A stretch of 45,043 nucleotides of DNA from positions 124,810 through 169,852 of the forward strand of contig WELB01000120.1 of NCBI GenBank assembly GCA_009602725.1, given 5' to 3'. The stretch is from Spirogloea muscicola (taxonomy: Eukaryota > Streptophyta > Zygnematophyceae > Spirogloeales > Spirogloeaceae). The position numbers and the translations under genes were made by a program. Position 1 is the stretch's first letter, and every line of letters begins with the position of its first letter. Shown piece by piece: positions 12,866-24,848 of this stretch. A model generated the notes under the pieces. The model was not told where the DNA came from, did not search any database, and saw nothing but the letters and a program-made list of their open reading frames with translations.

Positions 12866-14939
12866 TCAAAGCTCCTCTTCCATCTCCAGCTGCACAGCAA
12901 GGCGGCTCAGCTCCAGCCCCACTCAGAACCAACCAATGCATTGCAAGCAAGAGCAGGCCATGATGTGCCAGCTGTTTTATTTGTGCTTGTCCTGTCACTC
13001 CTGCTCAAGACCCAAGTCCTATTTTGACATCAACACAAGGATACTTTGCTTACAAACCCAGTCCTCACCTCTTTCCGCAGGTCTTGGAACTTGACTCGAC
13101 CCCCCTTGCCAAAGCGGCGGTTTTGATCCTGGTAGTGACGATATGCCAGGTAGGCAATTGCACCCAGGAGCACTAGGCCCCCTATTGTGCCAAATGTTGC
13201 TCCAATCCACTGCCCCAGACAACCGTGGGCGAGATACACCAGCGGCAGTCAGCCAATGTGGCACCACTGTGTATTGGGTCAAACGCTTTGCCGAGAGGGA
13301 TAGCTGGGTCAGTAGCTCGTTAGTTTGGTCATTTGTGAAAACGGCCGAAACAGGATTCCAGTCAGTATGACCCTTTGTTTCCAAGTCCAGTGCATTAGTG
13401 CTCTGCAATAAGACTCCTGGCAAAATTCTCTCAGCAAGCATAGACAACTACGGCTTATTAAGGTGGCGGATGTCCTCTTGAAGAGACAGAAGCCATCACC
13501 AGCTTACCGAGCCATCACCGCCTTTCCTGCCTGTGAAATCAAGACCTGGAGGAGCATTGGGATCCGGCGCTGCACGCAACAGGACATCAAGCAATGGTCT
13601 CTTAGCTGCTGTCAGCGTACGACCTTCTGCAATCCACAAGCTCTACGGGGACAAATTCGCTGATTAAGAATGTCACTGTAGTAAGACAGCAACGCTCTCC
13701 TTTGCTACACGGAGGTGATGGATGGTATGTGCAGAACAAGGAGGAATCAGTGAGAAGATAGACATGCTCTGCCGGCCATCGAAGGGCTGCCAATGACGTG
13801 ACTGAAGTAATTGAGCAGAAGTGACCAACAAGGATAACCCCTGTCCGAACAGCATAGGGCTAAGACTATGATGAGAGTGATAAGATCCAAACTGGAGCTT
13901 CGGGCTTCTTAACTGCTGACGAATTTGCCTGCCTCAACAACACCGAAGGTCTAGAAGGTGAAGTCCCATTCGGAGTTGGTCGTTGTCTACCTGGCGTCCG
14001 TGTGGAGCAGTCATCGCTGCCCAGCCAGTCCTCGGGGCACACGCACTGCTCCAGCTCCTGGTCGCAGGTGCCATTGTTGAAGCAGAACGTACTCGGGTGC
14101 CCATCAGCGCCGCCCCCACAGGGCTCGCCCATCAGCGTGCAATGCTCACCACCAAAGCCTGCATCGCACTTCTCGCAGGTATACATCTCACCTGCCCTCC
14201 CCCAACCCCAACCGCCCCAAGTGTTCTCAGTGTGTGGAGAGTGACCTCCGGTGGCGCTGCTCGTCTGGCTGGATCTGGGCTATGAACCTCTGGCTATGAA
14301 CCTGGATAGCAAGCCCAGACCGCAGACCCCACAGATGGACCCAACGTTCCTTACAGACCAGGCCTAGACCAAGCTACTGGGCTACTTTAGCGGCAATTGA
14401 CTTGAGCCGCACGATGTTATACTTAAAGTGGTGACAGAGGCGGCCTCACCCTGGACGATCTCGTTGCACGTGCCCCCGTTGGCGCAGAAGAACTGGTTCG
14501 TGTCGGCGCACATTGTCGCTGGCGTCTCACAATGCTCGCCTCTGGGAGCAGCAGGCGTAAACAAGGGACCTCAGCCGAGCGTGCACGAGCCGACAAGCCG
14601 CCAGACGAGATCACCACGACCAAAGCAGCTGGCCACAAGGGAAACGGTCATGGATGCCAGCAGGCCGGTCGTCGAAGGTGCTGGGCGAGGTGGTCGCACG
14701 CCCACGCACCGGCAGGAAGGAGGTGCTCACAAGAAGAAGGTGGGGTGGGTGGCGTTGGGCGCCGGGCAGTCGCACTTGTCGTGCACGCCGGACTCGCGGC
14801 ACATGCCGCCATTGAGGCAGTGGGCAGTGCAGGAGCTCCGGGCGGGGGTCCGGGCTCGGGACCTCGCAGGCTCCGCCGCTGACCAGCTCAGGCAGACCAG
14901 GACAGCTGCCAGCAGGACGCGCGCTCCGAAGGCGGCCAT
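12866..14939 (-). CDS. Type I membrane protein with EGF-like modules
   Basis: Six exons join in phase: 14731-14939, 14450-14541, 13991-14191, 13508-13626, 13069-13209 and 12866-12910, giving 268 aa. An N-terminal signal peptide (MAAFGARVLLAAVLVCLSW) is followed by about three cysteine-rich EGF-like modules: CTAHCLNGGMCRESG with CDCP; FFCANGGTCNEIV with YTCEKCDAGFGGEHC; and FCFNNGTCDQELEQCVC. A linker leads to one transmembrane helix (GLVLLGAIAYLAY, about residues 210-230). The cytoplasmic tail of about 38 aa is basic near the membrane and ends in an acidic EMEEEL. The last intron was placed by phase and the tail reading; its acceptor is the weakest call. Cell-surface adhesion or recognition is a fair guess from EGF modules. 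No ortholog is recognised, and the short tail has no kinase. Confidence 0.82.
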
Positions 14940-15504
14940 GGAGTGGGTGGCCTAGCCAAGGGCGTGGTCAAGCGAGGGCGGCAGCAGGGCTGTGCCGTTC
15001 AGTGGGGCTGGTGCGAGCTGGGCAGCACCAGCGGCTGAGAGCTTGTCGCCGACGGGCCAGGCTGCTCCTTGGCAGATGCATTGCGCGGCTGGTGGAAGGG
15101 GGTGGAAGGGAGGAAGGAGGGCGGAGGGACGGGGGAGACGTGGGTCGGCAAGGGGATGGACTGCCAAGGTGCGGAAGTGGAGCAACAGGACGGAGGGACA
15201 GAGGAAGTGAGGGCCAGCAGGGGGATGGATGGCGTAGTTGCAAGGAGGTGAGGAAGGAGGGGCAGTGAGGAGTCTNGAGCGAGCTTGGGTAGTGGGTTTC
15301 CAAGGGGAGAGGGAAGGAGGTGAGAAAGTTGAGAAAGGGAGAAGGCAAGATGGGGCGGGGGGGGCTGCCGCAGGCAGGGGGGGCTGCCGGCAGCAGGGAC
15401 TGCAGGCCAAGGGGACCGAGGAGGTCAGGGCGGGGTTGGGGGGGTTAGCTGGGGTTACTGAGTGGTTAGTAGCTGCTTTGTTTTTTCTTGTGTGCTTGTC
15501 ATTT

Positions 15505-15618
15505 CTGCTGCTTCGCCTTAGGGCTTCGCCTGGCTTCCCCCCCCCTCTTCTTGTACTCTGGTCATTCTTTTTTGGGCTGGCTGTTCCAGCCCATATTCTC
15601 AATGGGCGAGCCCTTCTT
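15505..15618 (+). repeat. Dispersed hairpin-cored repeat, copy A
   Basis: Carries the core CATTCTTTTTTGGGCTGG..CCAGCCC..CTCAATGGGCGAGC shared with copies near 42.86, 43.04, 43.55 and 44.72 kb, and more distantly with 18.78 and 35.26 kb. GGGCTGG and CCAGCCC can pair as a short hairpin. A looser purine/pyrimidine-rich arm containing CTTAGGGCTTCGCC precedes the core, matching arms of the copies near 42.84 and 44.76 kb. Confidence 0.75.
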
Positions 15619-15883
15619 CTTCTAGCTGGGCGGGGCCTGTCGAAAAACCAACAAAACAATTCCCAGACTTGAACCCCCGACTCTTACTAGCGGCAACAAC
15701 GGCGCCCGACGAGGGCGGCCGTTAGTGCGACGGAGCCCGACGGCCTCCTCCCGACGCGGGCCCCCTTCCCCGTCAGGCAGGCTCCGGCCCTTTCGAGCCG
15801 TCGATTGTATGCACGTGGCCCTCGCCCGCCGAGCGCGCGCGCCGTCCGATTGTCCACGTCAATCTCTAAGGGCCTCCGAGGCC

Positions 15884-15928
15884 CTAGGGTTTGCCAGGAA
15901 AGTCGCGGTGGGAGGAGCCAGGGTTTAG
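15884..15928 (+). promoter_or_regulatory. Two telo-box-like motifs upstream of uS7
   Basis: CTAGGGTTTG near 15884 and AGGGTTTAG near 15920 are reverse forms of the AAACCCTA telo box. In land plants this element is known in promoters of ribosomal protein and translation genes. They lie about 310-350 bases before the uS7 start codon, in the only upstream region available to that gene. Because similar motifs are scattered elsewhere in the window, a regulatory role is inference. Confidence 0.45.
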
Positions 15929-16235
15929 CGGGGCCCTTCGCAAGCTTTGTTCTTATTTCTTTGTTCTTCTTTTTTCGATTCAGCTGGCAAATCAGGCCAC
16001 CTGTATGCACCTGGCTGGCTTTCACAGCCCGCTCTGTTCATATTAGCTGCCGCATTTTCAATCTTCATCCAGGAGCTTAAACCCTTGAACCCCACCCGCC
16101 GCGCCTGCCGCCGCGCCCGGCGCCGGCCGCCCGTAAGCCTCCCCTGCGCGCCCTCTCGTCGCCGGCCGCCATCGCGGATCTTCGCGAAGGCTTGAAGCCG
16201 GCGCCTCCTCCTGGCAGCGCGGCAGCGGGCCCTCC

Positions 16236-17843
<1,608 letters not shown>

Positions 17844-19804
17844 TGGCTCCTTTTTGACAAGGAATTGAAGATCTCTTTAGAGTAATGCTTTGGCATTTCT
17901 TCTGCCAGAAGAGTGTATCCTCTGCAAATGGTATGCACTTTCGTCCAAGAATGGTGCACAACGGCTGCTTTATTGCAGTGCAGCCCAGTGCCTTTGCATG
18001 TGACCATGTAACAGCGTGGCCAATTTAGGAGCAGACGTATTGTGCTGCAGCTGGCACTGAAGGGAAGCAAGCGGGGGAAGCTTGTTGGTGGCTCGTTTGT
18101 GTCGGCCTGACAAGGATGATAAGGGCTGAAATGTGAATTAGTGAGTCATGTCATTCATCAGCTTGGTGTGACGGGAGTTACGAGCATGGTTTCTCTAGAA
18201 TCAATGCTGGTCAGGGAGTACTCCCTCCTGGCCCATTCTACAATGTTGATTTGGTGCATGCACCTATCCTGCTACCCGCACCGCTTAAAGAAGCAAAGCC
18301 CATGAACTAGAGCAGATTGTCCATTGTTGTGCTATGCGGAATCACCCACTTTGACGAGCCGTGGCGCATTCCAATTAATCTGCGACAGGGTAGTTGTCAT
18401 CAAAATTACATCTGATAGGATGGTCTCGGGCCACACTGGCCTTTGGGATTCAAGGTGGGAAATGGGCCAAGCGGCCTGCGCGGAGGAGCAGTCTGCCATC
18501 TTGCCTGACCAAGTATGAAGGAGCAGAGGGCCAAGGTTGAGCAACCTTTGCGGGGATCCTTTCCCTCCCTCATCTCCTCTCGCTTTATTGTCTGACACGA
18601 GGGAGCTAAGAGGGCCCTGTTTGCCCAGCCTGCGGCTCCGTGTAACGTAAATGCACTCCAAAGTCCCTCTCTAAAAATTCAGCTGACTTTCACAGTCGCC
18701 CCTCGATCTCAGCATCCTTAGCTGTGTGATTCGACGCCTTTCGGCTCTTTGGACCCAGTCCAATCTTTTGGGCTGGCCTTTCCCAGCCACTACCTTGAAT
18801 TGGACGAGGTTCTTCTCTCTTGGCCCAGTCGATTGCTCTGACAATCTCCCAGCCTTAATTAGCAGCCGCAGTGAGGCCGCCGCAGCCATTGCTGTTGCTG
18901 CATTAGTAGGCATTGCGTGCGCATGCCGGGTTGTGCCAAAAGCGCGGGCAGAGATACCTGGCAATACAGCTAGTAGGGAGCCGTTCCCACGAGGATCTCA
19001 GTAAAGGCCAGTGGCCAAAGTCCAGGTCGCACTTGTTTAACCGAGACGATTGTGACCTCGTGTATCAAAGGTGCAGCCGTCATCAGCATTGTCTTCAGTT
19101 GCTCAGAGGCGCATACCACTTCAGCATGCTTCGCTTGCTGCGTCCTTGCAGTGCTTGTATCTTGTGAGGGTCTTGGTGCATGTTGTGAACATTGGCTCTT
19201 TCGGACCTTGTCCGCTTGTGAAACGCTGGCTTGTGCCAACGCTCGATCACGGTCAGCGTCAAAGTATTTCTTTTAATGCTGTCACCACACTTAGGATCTC
19301 CTATTGGAGGGTATAATTGCAAGTTTCTTGAGGATGCTCCTTGAGTCATTCCAGACTCCGATCTAAAGTGCTGTTAGAATGTGTCTTTGATTTTAATACA
19401 CTACATCCTCTCTAACATCTAAATCCATGAGATCATCAAGTTCATCCAGAGCAAGTTCTTACAGTGCAAGCTACTCTGCTACTAGTTTCTTTGCATCTCT
19501 GCCTTCGTTGGTTGCCTTTTGGATGCCTCTGCTTTGCCCGAACACAAATGATGACGTCACTTATCCCCCTACTGGTCTGAATAATCGACACCGTATTGCA
19601 GTCAATGTCTTGACAGGGGCAGAGATGGACTTTGCTTCAGTAGACAATGCGTAGTGGTAAGTCAAGACTACACTGGATGTCAGGCTATGATGTACATTTT
19701 TTGCATATAGCATTTCCAATACTTGGAGGACTTGGCTGGAGCCAAGCTCCAAGACACCACTGTTGGAGGAATCTCAGGTAGGAGACAAGGGGTTTTGCGC
19801 TTCT
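17844..19804. other. Long tail-to-tail intergenic region
   Basis: About 2 kb between the stops of uS7 (+) and mS29 (-). TGTAA near 18007 is a possible 3'-end signal of uS7. A diverged copy of the dispersed hairpin repeat lies at about 18742-18820. Several short open frames have no domain or splice logic. No gene is supported. Confidence 0.55.
18742..18820 (+). repeat. Dispersed hairpin-cored repeat, diverged copy F
   Basis: Contains TTTTGGGCTGGCC..CCCAGCCAC followed by a tract recalling the TTCTTCTCTC end of the better conserved copies. It shares the extended hairpin form GGGCTGGCCTTTCCCAGCC with the minus-strand copy at 35.26 kb, so these two may form a subfamily. Confidence 0.55.
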
Positions 19805-22329
19805 TCAGAGGAAGCGGGACAGCCACCGGATCTCGGTGGCGTTGCCAGCAGTCAAGACATGCAGCTGCTTGAGGACGTCCGTGCTGGGCGGCCGCCACGA
19901 AGGCTGACTCCTGCCAAACAAGGACCAATACCTGCATCAGGCCACCTTCACCGAAGAGCATGGCTTCATGCAGGTTTATGCAACAAACACCACATATCTC
20001 CTACTAGCTCAGTGGCTGCAGGAGTGCGCTGAACAGCCCAAGTAGCTGGAGGCAGGTGCACCTGTGGTAATACATGACACTTGTTGAGGTCTCGAGGGGG
20101 TTGTATCGCGGCACGTTGTGGTGCGCAACATTGTAGACGCCCGGCAAAGGTGCAGGGAGGCGGCCGACGGCAATCGAGTGCGAATGGGAAGCAAGCATGA
20201 CGCCATTTGCGAGAGGGTGCTTCTGTGGGGAGCGGAAGGCGTCCACCTGCAGAGAAGGCGCAACAATCAGTAGCTGTCCAGGATAGCTATGGCTCAAGTG
20301 AAGAGGCAATGAGCACCAATCTCGCAGGAGTTATACGAGAACATGCAAGTCGAAGTGTTGACTCTGAGACTACAGGACGGCTTAAATGAAGGCTCCCAAC
20401 CATCCGCAGCTCCCGAGCATGGATCGGCCGGCGGCTGCGTGCGCCGTGCTCTCGTGGTAGCTGCTGAACGTGAACCACGAGTTGTACTGCACAGCCGGTT
20501 GGAGGTACAACAGTGTCATGCAAAAATGATATGCTATGAATCAATCATGTCTTTACTGAAACTGGACCATGTGTACAACAGGACGCACCACAAATTTGTT
20601 ATATGAACATCAGTGTGGTCACATTGTTCGCCTTGGCTCCAATTTGGTCAATTGAGTAGTCCAACGTGGTGATGCTGTCAGCAATTCTGGAAGACCACAC
20701 TGGCTGCAGTGCAGAGGCATGAGTAGCTACCTCGTCAATAGCGATGAGCACAGGAACTTCGGTGACAGAGGCGAGCTCTTCTCGAAGTCGCACGAGGACC
20801 GACACAGCCGCCTGCGGCTGCTGCAGGCCGCGGTTGGCCAAGTCCTTGAGGCTCCACGAGCTGCCCGGGGCAAACTCCTGGGGCCCCCGGGCGAGGCCCA
20901 GGCCGGCGCCCTCGCCGAGCGTCACCGGCTCGGCAATGCGCACTGGCAAGCCCGCCAGCTCCTTCTCGTGGCTGCCCACAAGGCCCTGAGCGCAGCAGAA
21001 GCTCGCCTTACCATGTCATGAGTATAACATACAAGCTAATCTACTGGGGTCAATTAGCAGCACTGAAGCAGCACACTTTGAGCAAGCCTGACAGAAGCCT
21101 CGGCATCAATAGGCACCAAGCAGACAGCAGAGCTGCAGAAGGCGTAGATCAATCTGCCATTTCAATTAGGGTTTAGGTTTAGGTTTTAGGGTTCAGAGCG
21201 TGCTTTGGAGCCTGCTGTGCATTGTCGTCAGTTGGCCTCACCTGAAGCGCGAGCTTAGCCTGGAGCGGCGTGTCCCACAGCGCTCTGGCAGCCGGGTGGC
21301 GGTAGTAGAAGCCGCCGGCGGCCCAGGCGCGCGCCGACGGGACGTAGAGCGCCAGCCACCCGGCGGCGCGCGCCCAGGCAACGGCCACTGCCAATGCCAC
21401 GCTCTTGCCGCTGCCGGCAGGGCTGTCCAGCAGCAGCAGCTGGCCCTGGCGCCCGCTCCTCCCCACTGGGACGCCTGCAGTGAGGTCTGCTGCAGGGCCG
21501 AGACATAATACACCATATGAGCAATTACTTCCATAGTCGGCCTAAAATCCCGAACCCCTAACCTCATGTACCTACTGGTGCTTTCAGATTTACCTTATTA
21601 TATACATCAAAAGGTGCTGCTTTGCGAATCTCCCATGAGATACCTGTACCTCTCATCATTACACCACTTAAACCCCAATCCATAGCTTGCTGTGCAGTAA
21701 CAACACCAATATTATGCCAATCGTTGTTCCCAAATACAGTTGTTGATTGACAAATTTCTAATCATCAATCAATACGCCAGCCCTCAAAGTGGCTGCCCAC
21801 GATCGGTGGCGGTCGGCGGGCCCGTTTCAAGGCCGTATGGGATAAAGACACCGACCTGGTGGGCTCAGCGGCGGCGACGGCTGCTCGCCCAGCTGCAGCT
21901 TCGGCGGCGGCTCGCCGGCGGCCCCGGGGAGGGCAGCCTGGAGCCGGGCGATGAGCTCCAGGATGCTGGCTCGGACGAGGATGCCGCGCGGCTGGCCCGC
22001 CGCCTCGAACTCCAGCGCCAGGCCGCGCGGCAGGCCCTCGCCCAGCAGCCGCCGCTCCGCATCCTCGCTGCGGCGGGCGCCGGGGTCAGCCATGGCCTTG
22101 CCGCCGCCGCCGCTTGTCTCGGATTCGGGGTTTGGGTTTTGGTTCACGTCAGCGACCACAGTGGCGGCTGCGGAGCTCACCCGAAGTGCAGGTACTTGTT
22201 GAGGTGCGACGGCGAGAGCGCGGCGACGTCGGCGGCCCCCGCGGCGAAGAGCTCCGCGGCGGCGCTGGCGGCGGCAGGCGACGGCGGCGGGAGCGCCCNN
22301 NCCAGCGCCGCCGCCGCCGCCGCCGGCAT
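19805..22329 (-). CDS. DAP3: Mitochondrial small-subunit ribosomal protein mS29 (DAP3), one-base frameshift
   Basis: P-loop GTP-binding subunit of the mitochondrial ribosome. Exons 22181-22329, 21856-22067, 21242-21474, 20731-20985, 20401-20486, 20062-20246 and 19805-19910 form about 408 codons if one missing base is allowed. The start is ATG in MPAAAAAAL; an NNN at 22299-22301 keeps the frame. Conserved features: ERRLLGEGLPRGLALEFE, Walker A DSPAGSGKS (about residue 140), GWLALYVPSARAW, ALWDTPLQAKLALQ, IAEPVTLGEGAGLGLARG, Walker B-like PVLIAIDE, YNSWFTFSSY, RRPIHARELRM and the C-terminus NATEIRWLSRFL. These match plant mS29. Exon 20401-20486 is 86 bases long and must change frame between YNSWFTF.. 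and RPIHAREL, so one base is missing near 20425-20450. All other junctions fit. The gene is divergent from the Nudix gene. Confidence 0.9.
21165..21196. repeat. Interstitial telomere-like repeat
   Basis: Several degenerate tandem units of the plant-type telomere repeat (AGGGTTTAGGTTTAGG and similar) lie inside the mS29 intron 20986-21241. Too short and degenerate to be a chromosome end. Confidence 0.75.
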
Positions 22330-22409
22330 AGGACGCCGCCGCCGCTGCCGCTGCTAGGACCTTGCGCAAATGGCGGGAACCCTGAACCGTAGATACTGTG
22401 CCGCTCCTG

Positions 22410-22456
<47 letters not shown>

Positions 22457-22803
22457 CGCCAAGACCTTGTGGATGGCAGAAACCTAAAGCATCCCCGAGT
22501 GGCGTCACCGCTGTGGCCCTTAAGCCCTGAGCCCTGGACCTCAGAACCCTAACTCACAGCCATCGCCCTCTGCTGGAAGAGGCTTCCTTTTGGTAAGCTG
22601 GATGCGGTGACCCCAGCGGCTTGACTACAACCCATTGATAAAGCGATCCGGACCTCACCGTCTCATTGACGCTTGAGAAGGGCGGCTGAGGAGACGCGGC
22701 GGCATCGACGGCGGCATCGGCGGCGGCTTTGGCGTTGCGGCATTGGCGGCGGCGGCATTGGCGGCGGCATTGGCGGCAGCGGCGGCGGCGGCGGGGGGCC
22801 CCG
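22330..22803. promoter_or_regulatory. Divergent promoter region between mS29 and Nudix gene
   Basis: The start codons of mS29 (-, 22329) and the Nudix-like gene (+, 22804) are 474 bases apart in head-to-head order, so transcription of both should start here. The segment is GC-rich, with a long GCC trinucleotide run at about 22413-22455, GGC runs near 22740-22797, and an AACCCTAAC motif near 22545. No TATA box was recognised. The GCC run can be read as amino-acid repeats on either strand but shows no sign of being coding. Confidence 0.5.
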
Positions 22804-24564
22804 ATGTTCCGGTGGCCGCACCCGCACTTTGAGACGGGGCGCTACGCTCGGCGCGACGTGTTCCTGGGCGACCGCGAGTACGGCCTCGCGCTCGACTGCC
22901 TCACCAAGGTCCCTCTGCCCTTCATCCTGAACCCTTATATTACCTGAACCCCCTAAACCTAAACTCTAAACCCTAAGCTGGCGCCTGACAGCGCCGCCGC
23001 CGGGCCCCGCAGGCCTGCACGGATCTCCTCGTCTGCGACGGCGATGGGGACGCGTGCAAGGTTCTTCTGGGCAAGCGCGTCGTCGAGCCGCAGCCCAGCT
23101 GGTGGTGTGCCCTCCCCACCAGGATCTAGGGTTCAGGGGTGAGTGTTTCAGTGGTCTTTAAGGGTTTAGGTTCAGCTTATAGCTGCACCGCCTCCGTCCT
23201 CCGGTCCAGGAGACTCCCCCGGGCGGACGCTTTACGAGACAATCTGTCGAGCCCACCAAGTGGGGGCCTGAAGCAGACTGAGCCGTAGTATAACGGCGTC
23301 CATTTTCCAGTTTCCGGAGCTCTGGGGCTTGCTGGGTCGCCAGCTTTTACCGCTGGCATCACTCCAGATGTCCCTTCTGAGGACCTCGTGAAGCAGATTG
23401 CAAGCACAAGATCTGTTGTGCTCACCTTAAGCTCCAGCCTTAAGGGTTCACAGAGGCCCAGAGCTCATCTTGCGTCGAGGCTCGTAGCTTGTTAAGACGA
23501 GAAGTGGCGGGCCCTGAGATGGGCGACTCGACCTTGGCCATCAGGTACATGGGCGGCCGGATGAAGCCCGGGGAGGCGCCGGAGCAGTCCATCTCGCGCC
23601 TGGTGCTGCGCGAGCTGCAGCTGGACGTTGCCCCGGGCCGGTTCCGGCCTCTGGGCACGCACTCGTACGCATGGGAGCGGCGGCAGCAGGCGCCTCAGGA
23701 GAATGGCACCTGCGACATCACGGCTGTCTTTACGCTCGTCCTCGAGGGGGATGAAGCCTTCCGCATCCGCATGGACGACAAGGAGTACAGCCAGTTCGGG
23801 TGAGCCCTACTTAGCGCGCCTCCGAGTCACTCAGACCCAATTGACTCAAAACTTTGACATTGACCCCTGACCCCTAAACCAAACCTCCCAAGCAAGAACC
23901 TAGAGCATGAAGCTTAAGCGCCAGGCATCATTGAGTATTTTCATACTTTGTATCTTCAGCTCGTGAGCATTTCGTCTGGAGCCGAGCTGCTTAGCTTGTA
24001 TTCGTCTTGATACTTGCAAATATTTGGTCATAGTATTCCAACTTAGGACAAAATTTACCCTGCCTTAGCACTCATGGAGCTGTGCCGCTAGTGGCCTGCT
24101 TGCCATGACTTCTCACTCCTCCGCGAGTTGGTGCCACAGGTGGTTCAACCTAAAAGAGATGATCGAAGGGGACTTCCACCCTGCACTCAAAGCTTCCGCA
24201 AGGTCAGGGCTGTTGCTACCTGTACTGCCAAGCTGCATGGTAGACGGTATGACATCCTTTTGTATGTTTGTAGGAGTTTGAGATATCTGGTAGGCTTAGC
24301 CACTGCATGCACGGTCACGGGTCTGGCATCGACGCTTGCTTGCAGCAATGGTAGGCCAATAGCTGATGTCTCAGACGTCTTGGGTTTCGCAGCACATGCA
24401 CGGGCCCTGCATGCTCATACTGATGTTCTGCTTTGCGAGCTTTGCCCACCGTCAGGGATCTGCTGGCGCGGCATGCGTGGGACAGGCTCGTGTCAACCGT
24501 CGAGAAGGACGCTGACGCCCGTGACATTGTTGCTGCCGCCCGCCAACTTGTTGGCCTCAGATAA
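22804..24564 (+). CDS. Nudix-like hydrolase domain protein
   Basis: Five exons, 22804-22908, 23013-23104, 23545-23799, 24140-24202 and 24456-24564, splice in phase to 207 aa. The start MFRWPHPHFETGRYARRD fits the first clean ATG, though the frame is open further upstream. The region WWYMGGRMKPGEAPEQ..SRLVLREL resembles a Nudix box: G-x5-E-x7 is present, but the REUXEE part reads RLVLRE. This recalls the altered box of GDP-mannose mannosyl hydrolases (family knowledge). Later blocks GTHSYAWERRQQAP, GTCDITAVFTLVL and WFNLKEMIEGDFHPALK complete a Nudix-like fold, and the C-terminus has no membrane segment or obvious targeting signal. The fold is well supported; substrate and activity are unknown. 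It runs divergent from mS29 and tail-to-tail with kanadaptin, with 284 bases between stops. Confidence 0.8.
22927..22977. repeat. Interstitial telomere-like repeat
   Basis: Degenerate CCCTAAA-type units (such as CCCCCTAAACCTAAACTC) in the first intron of the Nudix-like gene. Similar single motifs occur in its later introns near 23126, 23160 and 23873. Confidence 0.65.
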
Positions 24565-24848
24565 CACAATGACAGGACAACCAATTTCGTGGGACTTTTC
24601 GTGAAGGCACTGCCCCTAAACGATCAGATGTAAGATGCAACCAACAGGCAAAAGGCAAGCGCTGCTGAGTAGCCAGCTTGAGGCCCGTGTTGCACTTTAC
24701 TAAGGACATTGTACAGTCAGGTCACCAGTGTGTCCACCCTGTGACTTTTACGTATAACAGTGTCCTCACAGCTTGCAGCACTGACAACCAAAAGAGAGCG
24801 TGACAAGTAAGCCCTGCTGCTCCACCCAAGCCTGGCAGTCTGGTTGCA

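Larger units (their letters stand above)
14940..16235. other. Head-to-head intergenic region with purine tract and repeat copy
   Basis: Lies between the start of the EGF-module protein (-) and the start of uS7 (+), so it probably includes both promoters. From about 15085 to 15460 the plus strand is strongly purine-rich with G-runs (an N at 15276). A copy of the dispersed hairpin-cored repeat lies at about 15505-15618. Telo-box-like motifs occur near 15884-15928. No gene is supported here; open frames in the purine tract are compositional. Confidence 0.6.
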